Source of the DNA: Streptococcus bovimastitidis
GTDB lineage: Bacteria; Bacillota; Bacilli; Lactobacillales; Streptococcaceae
Reading direction: 5' to 3'
Assembly: GCF_001885095.1 (NCBI RefSeq)
Contig: NZ_LZDD01000002.1
Coordinates: 434,001 to 498,000 of the forward strand
DNA: 64,000 nucleotides
Shown: positions 42,894 through 53,046 of the stretch, piece by piece
How positions within the stretch are numbered: the first letter of the stretch is position 1
How the letters are laid out: each line of letters starts with the position of its first letter
Made by a program: the position numbers and the translations under genes
Notes under the pieces: model-generated
The model's database searches: none
Told to the model about the DNA's origin: nothing
What the model saw: the letters and a program-made list of their open reading frames with translations, nothing else

Positions 42894-44795
42894 TTAAGGC
42901 AACTTTCTTTTTGCCTTACCATTTCCTTCAATGTAAACCATGAGAATTGAAATATCCGCAGGATTAACCCCTGAAATCCGACTAGCTTGTCCAATCGTTT
43001 CTGGGTTAATTTTCTTGAATTTTTGACGGGCTTCAGTAGCGATAGAATCAATAGCATCCCAATCGATGTTTTTTGGAATCCTTTTTTCTTCCATCCGCTT
43101 CATTTTTGCTACTTGATCCAAGGCTTTATTAATATAACCCTCGTATTTAATTTCTGTCTCAAGAAGCTCAATAATTTTTGAATCTAAATCTTCACTTGCA
43201 GGCCCAACAAAAGTAACGGCAGTCGCATAATCGATTTCTGGACGACGCATAAATTCTTTAGCCGTCATCGCATCTGTCAAAGGCTTGAAACCAAGTGCTT
43301 GAACCTGTTCATTAGTTTCTTTGATTGGTTTCAACTTGATACTGTCAAGTCTCTTCAACTCTGTATCAAATTGATTTTTCTTAATCTCAAACCTTGCCCA
43401 GCGCTCATCATCAACCAAACCAATCATACGGCCAATTTCAGTTAGACGCATGTCAGCATTGTCATGACGTAAAATCAAGCGATACTCAGCACGAGATGTC
43501 AACAGACGGTATGGCTCTATTGTCCCTTTGGTCACCAAATCATCGATCATAACCCCGATGTAGGCATCACTTCTTTTGAGAATTAGTTCCGGTTTACCTT
43601 GTACTTTTAGAGCAGCGTTGAGCCCTGCTACAATCCCTTGCCCAGCAGCTTCTTCGTAACCAGATGTCCCGTTGGTCTGACCAGCTGTAAAGAGGCCAGA
43701 AATAACTTTGGTCTCAAGCGTTGCGCGAAGTTGATGAGGAAGAACAATATCGTATTCAATGGCATAACCAGTTCGCATCATTTCAGCATTCTCTAAACCT
43801 TTAATCGAGTGAATCAGTTCTTTTTGGACATCCTCTGGTAAACTAGTTGACAGTCCTTGGACATAAACTTCCTCCGTATCACGACCTTCAGGTTCTAAGA
43901 ATAATTGATGACGTTCTTTATCAGCAAAACGGACAATTTTATCTTCAATAGAAGGACAATAACGTGGACCAACACCCTTTACAATACCTGAAAACATTGG
44001 AGCACGGTAGAGGTTTTTATTGATAATATCGTGACTGTTTTGATTGGTATAAGTCAACCAACATGGAATTTGATTTTGTAAGTAATCCTCATCTTTAGAC
44101 ATAAATGAAAAATGATTAGGTTTACTATCTCCAGGTTGAATTTCTGTTTGATCATAATCAATTGATGATGCCTTGACACGTGGAGGTGTTCCAGTTTTAA
44201 AGCGACCAATTTCAAGCCCAAGTTTTTTTAAGTTATCTGCCAAAGTTACAGAAGCTAAACTATTGTTAGGACCTGAAGAATATTTCAATTCTCCTAGAAT
44301 AATTTCACCACGTAAAGCAGTCCCGGTTGTCACAATAACGGATTTCGCAGCAAACTTTTGACCCGTCGCTGTCAAGACGCCGACAACTTGGTTGTCTTCA
44401 ACTAAGATATCATCAATCATGCTTTGACGCAGGGTCAGATTCTCTTGCTTTTCAACCGTATGTTTCATCTCACGAGCATATAAAGTTTTATCAGCTTGTG
44501 CTCGTAAAGCACGGACAGCTGGACCTTTCCCTGTATTCAACATTTTCATTTGAATATAGGTTTTATCAATATTCTTGCCCATCTCACCGCCGAGTGCATC
44601 AATTTCACGAACAACAATTCCTTTCGCTGACCCACCAATCGATGGATTACAAGGCATAAAAGCAAGCATATCTAAATTAATTGTGGCAAGCAATGTTTTA
44701 CAACCCATACGGGAAGCAGCTAAACTCGCTTCAACACCTGCGTGACCTGCACCTACAACAATAACGTCATAGGATTCTGTAAATTCATGTACCAT
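42894..44795 (-). CDS. mnmG: tRNA uridine-5-carboxymethylaminomethyl modification enzyme MnmG (GidA)
   Basis: A 633-residue FAD enzyme that, with MnmE, modifies U34 of tRNAs. It has the N-terminal FAD-binding motif [19 protein letters not shown], the conserved [20 protein letters not shown] (read in parts), GTPPRVK with the substrate loop, and a helical C-terminal domain for MnmE binding. AGAGGA precedes ATG 44793-44795. The Nudix pseudogene lies directly upstream, 12 bases away, and probably once shared its transcript. Confidence 0.97.
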   Translation of the reverse strand: MVHEFTESYDVIVVGAGHAGVEASLAASRMGCKTLLATINLDMLAFMPCNPSIGGSAKGIVVREIDALGGEMGKNIDKTYIQMKMLNTGKGPAVRALRAQADKTLYAREMKHTVEKQENLTLRQSMIDDILVEDNQVVGVLTATGQKFAAKSVIVTTGTALRGEIILGELKYSSGPNNSLASVTLADNLKKLGLEIGRFKTGTPPRVKASSIDYDQTEIQPGDSKPNHFSFMSKDEDYLQNQIPCWLTYTNQNSHDIINKNLYRAPMFSGIVKGVGPRYCPSIEDKIVRFADKERHQLFLEPEGRDTEEVYVQGLSTSLPEDVQKELIHSIKGLENAEMMRTGYAIEYDIVLPHQLRATLETKVISGLFTAGQTNGTSGYEEAAGQGIVAGLNAALKVQGKPELILKRSDAYIGVMIDDLVTKGTIEPYRLLTSRAEYRLILRHDNADMRLTEIGRMIGLVDDERWARFEIKKNQFDTELKRLDSIKLKPIKETNEQVQALGFKPLTDAMTAKEFMRRPEIDYATAVTFVGPASEDLDSKIIELLETEIKYEGYINKALDQVAKMKRMEEKRIPKNIDWDAIDSIATEARQKFKKINPETIGQASRISGVNPADISILMVYIEGNGKAKRKLP

Positions 44796-44807
44796 TTTTT
44801 TCCTCTT

Positions 44808-45258
44808 TTACTTATTAATAACGTGTTTTAATTGACAATTCCAATTTGGCAACTCCGTTTTCAAAAATTCCGGAACCAAATCAATTTCATCCAGTTTGTT
44901 TATCTCAACCCATTCACAGACTTGAACTTTAGAACCTTCTTGCATTTTCAAGTCTGGTTCTTCCTTTGGAGAAACGATATAATGAAATTCAATATTGTGC
45001 CAGCTTACATCTTCTTCGAAAAAATAATTTTCGACGATAAATGCTAATTTATCAATTACAACAATACCAACTTCTTCCTTTGTTTCACGTGAAACAGCAC
45101 TTTCGGTTGTTTCCCCTATTTTTACAGCCCCACCTTAATGAATAATAACGATTATTGTTATCCTTTGTTAGAAAGATTTTCTCGTCTTTTATAATCAAAG
45201 CAGTCGCTCTAACAGAAACTACAATATTGTTTAACTTATATCTAAAATCTAAATCCAC
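44808..45258 (-). pseudogene. Nudix hydrolase disrupted by a one-base frameshift
   Basis: From GTG 45256-45258 (AGGAG six bases ahead) the frame reads MDLDFRYKLNNIVVSVRATA... to YYSL, then breaks at TTAAGG (45133-45138). Removing one base gives an uninterrupted Nudix protein of 149 residues with box GAVKIGETTESAVSRETKEE and end QLKHVINK, stopping at 44808. The 451-base length equals 150 codons plus one base. The rest of the gene has no other damage, so the event is recent or a sequencing error. A perfect parS site lies within it. Confidence 0.75.
45081..45096. promoter_or_regulatory. parS centromere-like site (perfect consensus)
   Basis: TGTTTCACGTGAAACA is a perfect 16-bp palindrome equal to the Firmicutes ParB/Spo0J site TGTTNCACGTGAAACA. 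Such sites cluster near oriC and load ParB and SMC. It lies inside the Nudix pseudogene. Confidence 0.85.
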
Positions 45259-45506
45259 AATATTCTCCTAAAATAAGCAGAAAAATAGCCAAAACCCTCG
45301 AAAACTGTACGCCAAAAAGACTTACAATTTCCATGAGCTTTGACCATCATTGAAATATGTTAATAGTATTTTATCAAAATGACTTAAATTGTCAAATATA
45401 ATATTAAATAATTCCGTCAATTTTATTGACAGTATTGTTAAGATTATTGACAATTTTGTAAACGTCTTGTCAATGACATATGTATAGCTTCCTAGGTCCA
45501 CAAATC
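45259..45506. other. Intergenic region with TTGACA/TGTCAA cluster
   Basis: No gene is visible. The region holds TGTCAA at 45390 and 45468 and TTGACA at 45426 and 45447. The related CGTCAA at 45415 forms the perfect hairpin GTCAAT-TTT-ATTGAC with the copy at 45426. It lies downstream of mnmA and upstream of the Nudix pseudogene on the minus strand. Confidence 0.5.
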
Positions 45507-46649
<1,143 letters not shown>

Positions 46650-46657
46650 TTAACGTA

Positions 46658-46710
46658 CGATTTGAAGGTCGTCGTTTCCAAAAGTCGATTTGAAGGTCGA
46701 TTTTGAAGCG
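46658..46710 (-). repeat. Direct repeats in the mnmA leader
   Basis: CGATTTGAAGGTCG occurs at 46658-46671 and 46686-46699, 28 bases apart. A shorter variant, CGATTTTGAAGCG, at 46698-46710 overlaps the second copy. All lie in the untranslated leader between the TGTTATAAT promoter (46728-46733) and the start codon. Confidence 0.55.
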
Positions 46711-46727
46711 TCTTTGACGCAAAGTCT

Positions 46728-46733
46728 ATTATA
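46728..46733 (-). promoter_or_regulatory. mnmA promoter, extended -10
   Basis: Minus-strand TGTTATAAT, about 100 bases ahead of the mnmA start. Confidence 0.6.
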
Positions 46734-46846
46734 ACAAGTTATGACATGAAATCAACTAGTTCACACTAATACTATATTATTTTTATAAAATAATATATTT
46801 TTCTATAAAAATCTATAAAAAATGAGGAAATTTTCTTATTGTTTGT

Positions 46847-46852
46847 TATAAT
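46847..46852 (+). promoter_or_regulatory. sdaAB operon promoter, extended -10
   Basis: TGTTATAAT at 46844-46852, 30-35 bases ahead of the sdaAB start at 46882. Confidence 0.6.
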
Positions 46853-46881
46853 AAACGTAAAGTAAAACTATGGGAGAAATT

Positions 46882-47553
46882 ATGAAAACACAAAAATTTC
46901 AATCTGTCTTTGACATTATTGGGCCAGTTATGATCGGTCCTTCAAGTAGTCATACAGCAGGTGCAGTTAGAATAGGAAAGGTTGTATATTCAATTTTTGG
47001 CGAAATTCCAGATGAAGTCACTTTCCATCTCTATAACTCTTTTGCCAAAACTTACCAAGGTCATGGAACTGACAAAGCTTTAGTTGCAGGTATCATGGGA
47101 ATGGATACAGACAATCCTGACATCAAGAATTCACTAGAAATTGCTCATCAAAGAGGCATTCGGATTTACTGGGACATCTTAAAAGATAGCAATGCTCCAC
47201 ATCCTAATACTGTAAAGATCACTGTCAATAAGGATGATAAAAATATGAGTATTACAGGAGTGTCAATTGGTGGTGGAAATATCCAAGTAACAGAATTAAA
47301 CGGTTTTTCTGTTTCACTGTCAATGAATACCCCAACCTTAATCATTGTCCATCAAGATATTCCAGGGATGATTGCACGCGTTACTGATATTTTATCTGAG
47401 TATGAGATTAACATCGCTCAAATGAATGTTACGAGGGAAAGTGCTGGCGAAAAAGCCATTATGATAATTGAAGTTGATACTCGTGATTGTCAAGATGCTG
47501 TCAAGAAGATAGAAAAAATTTCACATTTACATAATGTCAATTTCTTTGACTAG
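46882..47553 (+). CDS. sdaAB: L-serine dehydratase, beta subunit
   Basis: A 223-residue subunit of the iron-sulfur L-serine dehydratase that makes pyruvate and ammonia. It has the conserved IGPVMIGPSSSHTAGAVRIG at the N-terminus and a C-terminal ACT domain (about 148-220, with IIVHQDIPGMIARVTDILSE). The start is ATG 46882 because GGGAG (46872-46876) precedes it; the earlier ATG at 46870 overlaps that site and has none of its own. It lies 12 bases before sdaAA. Confidence 0.94.
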   Translation: MKTQKFQSVFDIIGPVMIGPSSSHTAGAVRIGKVVYSIFGEIPDEVTFHLYNSFAKTYQGHGTDKALVAGIMGMDTDNPDIKNSLEIAHQRGIRIYWDILKDSNAPHPNTVKITVNKDDKNMSITGVSIGGGNIQVTELNGFSVSLSMNTPTLIIVHQDIPGMIARVTDILSEYEINIAQMNVTRESAGEKAIMIIEVDTRDCQDAVKKIEKISHLHNVNFFD

Positions 47554-47565
47554 AGGGAATAGAAA

Positions 47566-48438
47566 ATGTTTTTTACTATAGAAGAGCTTGTTCAACAAGC
47601 TGATGAAAAATTTGAAGGTAATGTGGCTGAATTAATGATTGCCACTGAAATGGAAGTTACAGGCCGAACTAGGGATGAGATTATTTACATCATGAGCCGT
47701 AACCTTGAGGTGATGAAGGAGTCAGTTGTCAATGGCTTGACACCAAGTAAATCAATTTCTGGTTTGACAGGTGGAGATGCCCTTAAAATGGATATCTATC
47801 TCAAATCTGGAAAGTCAATTGCGGATACAACTGTCCTTACTGCTGTTAGAAATGCTATGGCTGTCAATGAGTTAAATGCCAAAATGGGACTAGTATGTGC
47901 TACACCTACAGCTGGATCTGCTGGTTGTCTCCCTGCAGTACTGTCAACAGCAATTGACAAACTCAAATTAACTGAAGAAGAACAACTTGATTTCTTGTTT
48001 ACAGCAGGTGCATTTGGTCTTGTTATTGGTAATAACGCATCTATTTCCGGAGCAGAAGGAGGCTGTCAAGCAGAAGTTGGTTCAGCATCAGCTATGAGTG
48101 CAGCTGCCTTAGTAAAAGCAGCTGGTGGAACAGCATTTGAAGCTAGTCAAGCCATTGCTTTTGTTATTAAGAATATGTTGGGACTAATCTGCGATCCCGT
48201 AGCAGGCCTTGTAGAAGTCCCATGTGTTAAACGAAATGCTTTAGGTTCAAGCTTTGCAATTATCGCTGCTGACATGGCACTTGCTGGGATAAAATCTCAA
48301 ATCCCTGTAGATGAAGTTATTGATGCCATGTATCAAGTTGGATCAGCTTTACCAACTGCATTTAGAGAAACAGCAGAAGGTGGTCTGGCAGCAACACCAA
48401 CTGGTCGACGTTACAGTAAAGAAATTTTTGGTGAGTAA
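47566..48438 (+). CDS. sdaAA: L-serine dehydratase, alpha subunit (iron-sulfur)
   Basis: A 290-residue catalytic subunit. Cysteines expected to hold the 4Fe-4S cluster lie in CATPTAGSAGCLPAV, GGCQAEVGSASAMS and ICDPVAGLVEVPCVKRN. Together with SdaAB it deaminates serine. A ribosome site, AGAGGGAA, precedes the ATG. It is followed four bases later by a HAD phosphatase gene in the same operon. Confidence 0.95.
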   Translation: MFFTIEELVQQADEKFEGNVAELMIATEMEVTGRTRDEIIYIMSRNLEVMKESVVNGLTPSKSISGLTGGDALKMDIYLKSGKSIADTTVLTAVRNAMAVNELNAKMGLVCATPTAGSAGCLPAVLSTAIDKLKLTEEEQLDFLFTAGAFGLVIGNNASISGAEGGCQAEVGSASAMSAAALVKAAGGTAFEASQAIAFVIKNMLGLICDPVAGLVEVPCVKRNALGSSFAIIAADMALAGIKSQIPVDEVIDAMYQVGSALPTAFRETAEGGLAATPTGRRYSKEIFGE

Positions 48439-48442
48439 AGCC

Positions 48443-49069
48443 ATGAAAAATCTTTTATTTGATTTAGATGGAACTTTAGTTGATTCTAGTCAAGGAATAA
48501 TCAATGCCTTTACATATACTTTTACAGAGTTGAATTTGGAAGTTCCTGATGTCAAAGTTCTGTCAACTTTTATAGGACCACCTCTTGAAACGACATTTGA
48601 CAACTTCTTTACAGATAAAGCACAAGTTGAAATTGCCATCCAGCATTTTAGAGAATTCTATAAAAAAGAAGGCGTCTATCAAGTTCACCTTTACAAAGGT
48701 ATCCCAGAGTTGTTGGATAAGCTAAAGTCTTCAGAATACACCCTGTACGTTACCACTAGTAAGCATGAGCCGATGGCTATCCATATGCTAGAAGAACTAG
48801 GGATTGACAACTACTTTACAAACATTTATGGTTCCATGGCTAATCGTTTTGTTAAAGCAGACGTTGTTAAAGCATGTCTTGAAGAAGAAACATTAGATAC
48901 TGACCAAACAGTAATCATTGGAGACACTCAATTTGATATTATTGGTGGAAAAGTGGCCGGAATCAACACACTCGGCGTAACATGGGGATTTGGAACAGAA
49001 TCAGACTTAATAATAGCTGACGCTGATCAAATTGCTCATAGCCCTAAAGAGATTCTAAGCCTGCTATAA
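48443..49069 (+). CDS. HAD-superfamily hydrolase, phosphoglycolate phosphatase-like
   Basis: A 208-residue HAD phosphatase with motif I FDLDGTLVDS at the very start, motif II YVTTSKHEP, motif III lysine in NRFVKADVVKA, and motif IV IIGDTQFDIIGG. The cap is of the small helical type found in Gph and PgmB relatives. The substrate is not determined. The start is ATG 48443 immediately after the sdaAA stop; longer frames read through sdaAA. The ribosome site is weak (GGTGA), suggesting coupling. Confidence 0.88.
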   Translation: MKNLLFDLDGTLVDSSQGIINAFTYTFTELNLEVPDVKVLSTFIGPPLETTFDNFFTDKAQVEIAIQHFREFYKKEGVYQVHLYKGIPELLDKLKSSEYTLYVTTSKHEPMAIHMLEELGIDNYFTNIYGSMANRFVKADVVKACLEEETLDTDQTVIIGDTQFDIIGGKVAGINTLGVTWGFGTESDLIIADADQIAHSPKEILSLL

Positions 49070-49084
49070 TTCATCAAATCGAAA

Positions 49085-49109
49085 AAACCACTCAATTAAT
49101 GGGTGGTTT
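49085..49109 (+). terminator. Terminator of sdaAB-sdaAA-HAD operon
   Basis: AAACCACTC (49085-49093) pairs with GGGTGGTTT (49101-49109) with one G-T pair. Confidence 0.75.
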
Positions 49110-49183
49110 ATTTGTATACAACTTTTCACAAAAATATTTTAGTTTGAAGAATAAACAATATCATCAATTATTTGATTTGAAAG

Positions 49184-49218
49184 AAAAAAAGAAGCAGTAG
49201 ACCTAAGTCTATTGCTTC
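49184..49218 (-). terminator. Transglycosylase-gene terminator
   Basis: GAAGCAGTAGAC (49191-49202) pairs with GTCTATTGCTTC (49207-49218) with one G-T-type mismatch; seven T residues follow on the minus strand. Confidence 0.88.
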
Positions 49219-49226
49219 ATTCGTTT

Positions 49227-49883
49227 TTAATAACCCCAAGCTGATAAACCTTGAGCATTATAAGCTTTTGTTGCGGCATTAATTTGATCTTGAACAGTTG
49301 CTGTTGAACCCCAACCTGGCATAGTTTGGAATAAACCTGAAGCACCTGATGCATTAGAAACATTTGGATTACCATTTGATTCACGTGCAATAATCGCTTC
49401 CCAAGTTGATTGTGGAACACCTGTTGCTGCTGCCATTTGAGCAGCTGCTTGACTTCCAACAACTCCTGCTGAGTTTCCGTTAGCTAAGTATCCTGAAGCA
49501 GGCGCTGCATACTGTTGTGCAGGTGCTTGCTGAGCAGGTGCTTGTGCAACTGGTGCTGCTTGTGTTGCCTCTTGGGCAGGAGCAGCTGCAGTTTGATCAC
49601 TTGCAGGAACTGATTGCTCTGGATTTGATTCAGCTACTTTAGCTTCTGTTGATGAACTAGACTTGCTTGAAGATGAACTTGGTTTTTCTTCTTTTTTCGC
49701 AGTTGAACTAGTTGAAGTTGTTTTAGTTACTTTTTTGACTACTTTAGTTTCAGAATCTTTTGCAAATGATTCAGTATCAACTTTTTTACTTGAAAAAGCG
49801 AAGATAACTGCAACAATTGCGATAGCAAATGCTAATACCCCAAAACTAACATAACGTTTCTTTAAATTTTCATTTTTAAACAT
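49227..49883 (-). CDS. Secreted transglycosylase-like protein (SLT fold, IsaA-type)
   Basis: A 218-residue protein. The basic N-terminus ([11 protein letters not shown]) and hydrophobic segment (about 12-30) form a signal peptide or anchor. A Ser/Thr/Lys/Ala/Gln/Pro-rich spacer (about 35-145) is typical of wall-crossing regions. The C-terminal 65 residues carry the lytic-transglycosylase motif [11 protein letters not shown]...[13 protein letters not shown] with the catalytic glutamate. It probably cleaves peptidoglycan glycan strands. The start is ATG 49881-49883 behind AGAGG; an upstream frame extension has no site. It is a single gene. Confidence 0.85.
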   Translation of the reverse strand: MFKNENLKKRYVSFGVLAFAIAIVAVIFAFSSKKVDTESFAKDSETKVVKKVTKTTSTSSTAKKEEKPSSSSSKSSSSTEAKVAESNPEQSVPASDQTAAAPAQEATQAAPVAQAPAQQAPAQQYAAPASGYLANGNSAGVVGSQAAAQMAAATGVPQSTWEAIIARESNGNPNVSNASGASGLFQTMPGWGSTATVQDQINAATKAYNAQGLSAWGY

Positions 49884-50034
49884 ATAATACACCTCTTTTT
49901 TCTCCAAATACCATAATAACCTAAGTATGTTACTTGTCTATAGAAGTTATATTAAAAATATTACAGGAATATTTTGATTATAAGAATTTCTGAATTATTA
50001 CCATAGAAAGATAATAATTTACTACATGTAGTTC

Positions 50035-50835
50035 TTATTTTGGACTTTTTAGAAAAAATAGCACAAGACCTAATAATATCATCAGGATAATCACTAGCCA
50101 GTCTTTAAATGTCCATTTTAATATTCTAAATTTAGTCCTACCTTCACCACCTTTATATCCCCTTGATTCCATAGCGATTGCAAGTGCATCTGCACGCTTG
50201 AAACTAGAAGCGAAAAGTGGAATTAAAATAGGAATAATCGATTTAACCCTTTGAATTAAATGTCCTTCACCAAAATCAACACCTCTTGCCTTCTGAGCAT
50301 TCATAATACGCGTTGTATCATCCATAAGGGTTGGGACAAAGCGCAAACTTAATGAAAGCATAAGACCTATCTCATGCGCAGGAACTTTAATAATCTTCAA
50401 TGGTTTTAATAAGGATTCCACTGCATCAGAGAGATTCAAGGGAGTAGTGGTAAGAGTTAGAAGGGTTGAGAAAAATATAATTAAAATAAAACGCATGAAA
50501 ATTAAGAGTGCTTGACTCAAACCAAAACTTGTTATTTTTATAATCCAAAATTGGAATAATACTTGTCCACCCTGAGTAAATAATATTTGAAAAATTGTAG
50601 TGAATAAAATGATTCCAATCATTGGTTTTAAACCATTTAAGAAGAATGACAATTTTACTTGAGAAAGTAGTACTGCTATGATGGTTAACGTAAACATGAT
50701 TGCATTTGTCACAAAATTATTTGCCCAAAAAATAATGATAATATATATCATCATGGCAATGAGCTTACTTCTAGGATCCAGACGGTGAATGATAGAATTG
50801 CCAGGAATATAACGACCTAAAATAAGTTTATCCAT
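50035..50835 (-). CDS. ecfT: ECF transporter transmembrane protein EcfT
   Basis: A 266-residue membrane subunit shared by vitamin and metal ECF transporters. It has five or six hydrophobic segments and two coupling-helix motifs, [11 protein letters not shown] and [10 protein letters not shown], whose Ala/Ser-Arg-Gly triplets contact the ATPases. It overlaps ecfA2 by eight bases. S-components that give substrate specificity are not in this window, as is usual for group II systems. Confidence 0.95.
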   Translation of the reverse strand: MDKLILGRYIPGNSIIHRLDPRSKLIAMMIYIIIIFWANNFVTNAIMFTLTIIAVLLSQVKLSFFLNGLKPMIGIILFTTIFQILFTQGGQVLFQFWIIKITSFGLSQALLIFMRFILIIFFSTLLTLTTTPLNLSDAVESLLKPLKIIKVPAHEIGLMLSLSLRFVPTLMDDTTRIMNAQKARGVDFGEGHLIQRVKSIIPILIPLFASSFKRADALAIAMESRGYKGGEGRTKFRILKWTFKDWLVIILMILLGLVLFFLKSPK

Positions 50836-51670
50836 GCTTCAATTCCTCCCTAAGTTCATCCAAGGTAATAGGTAAGCTTGGAAATTTTTTACCTTTTAAG
50901 GCTAATTGATTGGCGAATTGGGTTATTTTAGGAACACCTAGTTGTTTTGATTCTAATAGTTCTACATTTTGAAAAATATCCTTTGGAATACCAGATAAAA
51001 TTATTTTACCTTTTTCAAGTACATAGACTTTAGTTGCAAAGTTAGCAACATCATCCATTAAATGAGTTACTAAAACGATTGTCATCCCAGAGTCATGTAA
51101 TTTTTTAAATAGCGACATTAATTCTCGTCTTCCTTTAGGATCTAACCCTGCAGTTGGCTCATCTAAAACAAGAACTTTAGGTTCCATTGCTAATATACCT
51201 GCAATGGCAACCCGTCTCATCTGACCTCCAGATAATTCAAAAGGATTTTTTTCAAATAAATCTTCTGAAATACCAACCAAGGCTAATTTTTCACGAGCAA
51301 TTCTCTCTGCATTATCTTTAGACACACCAAAATTTTGAGGTCCAAAAGCGACATCTTTTAGGACAGTTTCTTCAAATAGTTGACTTTCTGGAAACTGAAA
51401 AACTAAGCCAACTTCTTTACGAATTTGTTTAATGTCTTTATTTTTAGATTGACTTGTTATTATTTTTCCATCAACAGTTACACGGCCAGTTGTCGGAACT
51501 AATAAACCATTCAATAATTGCATGATAGTTGATTTTCCAGAACCAGTATGTCCAATAAAAGCTGTATAAGAACCATCTTCTATATCAAGATTAACGTCAA
51601 AAAGGGCACGCCCTTCAAAAGGGGTCCCTTCCTGGTAGGTAAAACTTACATCTTGGAAATTAATTGCCAT
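50828..51670 (-). CDS. ecfA2: ECF transporter ATP-binding protein EcfA2
   Basis: A 280-residue ABC ATPase with Walker [11 protein letters not shown], signature [14 protein letters not shown], Walker [13 protein letters not shown] and switch histidine LVTHLMDD. The C-terminal extension (about 225-280) is typical for EcfA proteins. It pairs with EcfA1 to power uptake. It overlaps ecfA1 by 25 bases and ecfT by eight, so the three are translated in a coupled way. Confidence 0.95.
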   Translation of the reverse strand: MAINFQDVSFTYQEGTPFEGRALFDVNLDIEDGSYTAFIGHTGSGKSTIMQLLNGLLVPTTGRVTVDGKIITSQSKNKDIKQIRKEVGLVFQFPESQLFEETVLKDVAFGPQNFGVSKDNAERIAREKLALVGISEDLFEKNPFELSGGQMRRVAIAGILAMEPKVLVLDEPTAGLDPKGRRELMSLFKKLHDSGMTIVLVTHLMDDVANFATKVYVLEKGKIILSGIPKDIFQNVELLESKQLGVPKITQFANQLALKGKKFPSLPITLDELREELKHG

Positions 51671-52485
51671 AATTGATTTTCTAATTCCTTTTCTGACAGA
51701 TAGTCTTCACTAATCGTAAAGCCATCTTCTTTAAGCGTCTTAATGAGATTACTTGTAAAAGGGATATCCAAACCTAAATTTAAGAGCTGGTCTCCTCTAG
51801 CAAAAAGTTCTCTAGGTGTCGAGCTAGACTCAACTTGACCGTTTTTCATCACTAAAACACGATCGCTTAAAGCAACCTCGTCTAAATCATGTGTAATTGA
51901 AACAACGGTCAATTGATAATCTTCTCTGATTGCTTTTATTGTTTTGATCAGCTCTAAACGTCCTTTAGGATCTAACATACTTGTCGACTCGTCTAAAACA
52001 ATTATCATAGGTCGCATTGCTATTGCTCCAGCAATTGCAACTCTTTGCTTTTGTCCACCCGATAAACGAGCTGGTTCTCGAGTTTTAAATTCCGACATTC
52101 CAACTAACTGTAAGGCCTGGTCAACTCTCTCTACCATTTCCTGATGAGAGACACCTTTATTCTCTAATCCAAAGGCGACATCATCTTCAACAGTTGCACC
52201 AACAAATTGATTATCAGGGTTTTGAAAAACCATCCCAATTTTTTGTCTGATATCCCAGACATTATTTTCTGATAAAAGATCACCATCAATGTGAATCGTT
52301 CCAGACTCTGGAGCTAAAAGACCATTTAAGAGGCGAACAGTTGTTGATTTTCCAGAACCATTATGGCCAATAATCGATAACCACTCACCTTGTTTCACGT
52401 GAAACGAAACATCGTCTAAGGTATAGGATTCTTGATTTTCTTGGTATTTGAATTTTATATTTCTAACTTCAATAATATTTGACAT
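51646..52485 (-). CDS. ecfA1: ECF transporter ATP-binding protein EcfA1
   Basis: A 279-residue ABC ATPase with Walker [11 protein letters not shown], signature [14 protein letters not shown] and switch histidine SITHDLDE. The Walker B catalytic position reads [10 protein letters not shown]: Asp-Glu-Ser in place of the common Asp-Glu-Pro, as in other EcfA1 proteins. It begins three bases after pgsA. A parS-like palindrome lies in its 5' coding part (52391-52406). Confidence 0.95.
   Translation of the reverse strand: MSNIIEVRNIKFKYQENQESYTLDDVSFHVKQGEWLSIIGHNGSGKSTTVRLLNGLLAPESGTIHIDGDLLSENNVWDIRQKIGMVFQNPDNQFVGATVEDDVAFGLENKGVSHQEMVERVDQALQLVGMSEFKTREPARLSGGQKQRVAIAGAIAMRPMIIVLDESTSMLDPKGRLELIKTIKAIREDYQLTVVSITHDLDEVALSDRVLVMKNGQVESSSTPRELFARGDQLLNLGLDIPFTSNLIKTLKEDGFTISEDYLSEKELENQLWQLISKM
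52391..52406. promoter_or_regulatory. parS site (one mismatch)
   Basis: TGTTTCACGTGAAACG matches the ParB consensus at 15 of 16 positions, differing only at the last base. It lies inside ecfA1, 7.3 kb to the right of the perfect parS at 45081. Confidence 0.75.
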
Positions 52486-52488
52486 GCT

Positions 52489-53031
52489 TTATTTAAAGGT
52501 ATCTTTAAAAAGAAAACCAGCTCCCTTAAAGTAATCATAGCCAGAGTAGATTGTGAAAACTAAAGCTACATATAAAAGAATTGTGCCAATAATATGAAGG
52601 TGACAAAATAGGAAAATAACAGACAACATTTGTGAAAATGTTTTTATCTTCCCTGGCATAGCAGCAGCAAGAACCTCGCCACCTGATTCAACTAGGAGTA
52701 AACGTAATCCTGTAACAGCTAATTCACGACAAATAATAATCGCTGAAATCCATGCTGGAGCAAGACCAGCTCCAACTAACATAATAAAAGCACTCATGAC
52801 AAGCATTTTATCTGCAAGGGGATCTGCAAACTTACCAAAATTTGTAACAACCTTCCATTTTCTGGCCAAATAGCCATCTAGATAGTCAGTTAAACTGGCA
52901 ATAGCAAAGATGACAGCAGCAACGATATGCCAGGTAAGAGATTGTGAAACAGTTGTGATGATTAAAAAAACTGGAATCATTAAAATTCTAATAAGTGTTA
53001 ATAAATTAGGAATATTTTCTTTTTTGGTCAT
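52489..53031 (-). CDS. pgsA: CDP-diacylglycerol-glycerol-3-phosphate 3-phosphatidyltransferase
   Basis: A 180-residue membrane enzyme that makes phosphatidylglycerol phosphate, the committed step to phosphatidylglycerol. The CDP-alcohol phosphotransferase motif is complete: DYLDGYLARKWKVVTNFG followed by KFADPLADKM. Four or more hydrophobic segments are visible. AAAGGA precedes the ATG. It lies 15 bases after rodZ and three bases before ecfA1. Confidence 0.96.
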   Translation of the reverse strand: MTKKENIPNLLTLIRILMIPVFLIITTVSQSLTWHIVAAVIFAIASLTDYLDGYLARKWKVVTNFGKFADPLADKMLVMSAFIMLVGAGLAPAWISAIIICRELAVTGLRLLLVESGGEVLAAAMPGKIKTFSQMLSVIFLFCHLHIIGTILLYVALVFTIYSGYDYFKGAGFLFKDTFK

Positions 53032-53046
53032 TGTTTTTCCTTTGAT

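Noticed and set aside
49884-50034. WalR box (TGTWAH-N5-TGTWAH) upstream of the transglycosylase gene
   Set aside because: TGTTAC and TGTAAT half-like words are present, but none has a second half-site at the right spacing.
49921-50034. Terminator after ecfT
   Set aside because: An AT-only inverted repeat (TTATTA/TAATAA) is present near 49990-50020 without GC pairs or a T-run; not convincing.
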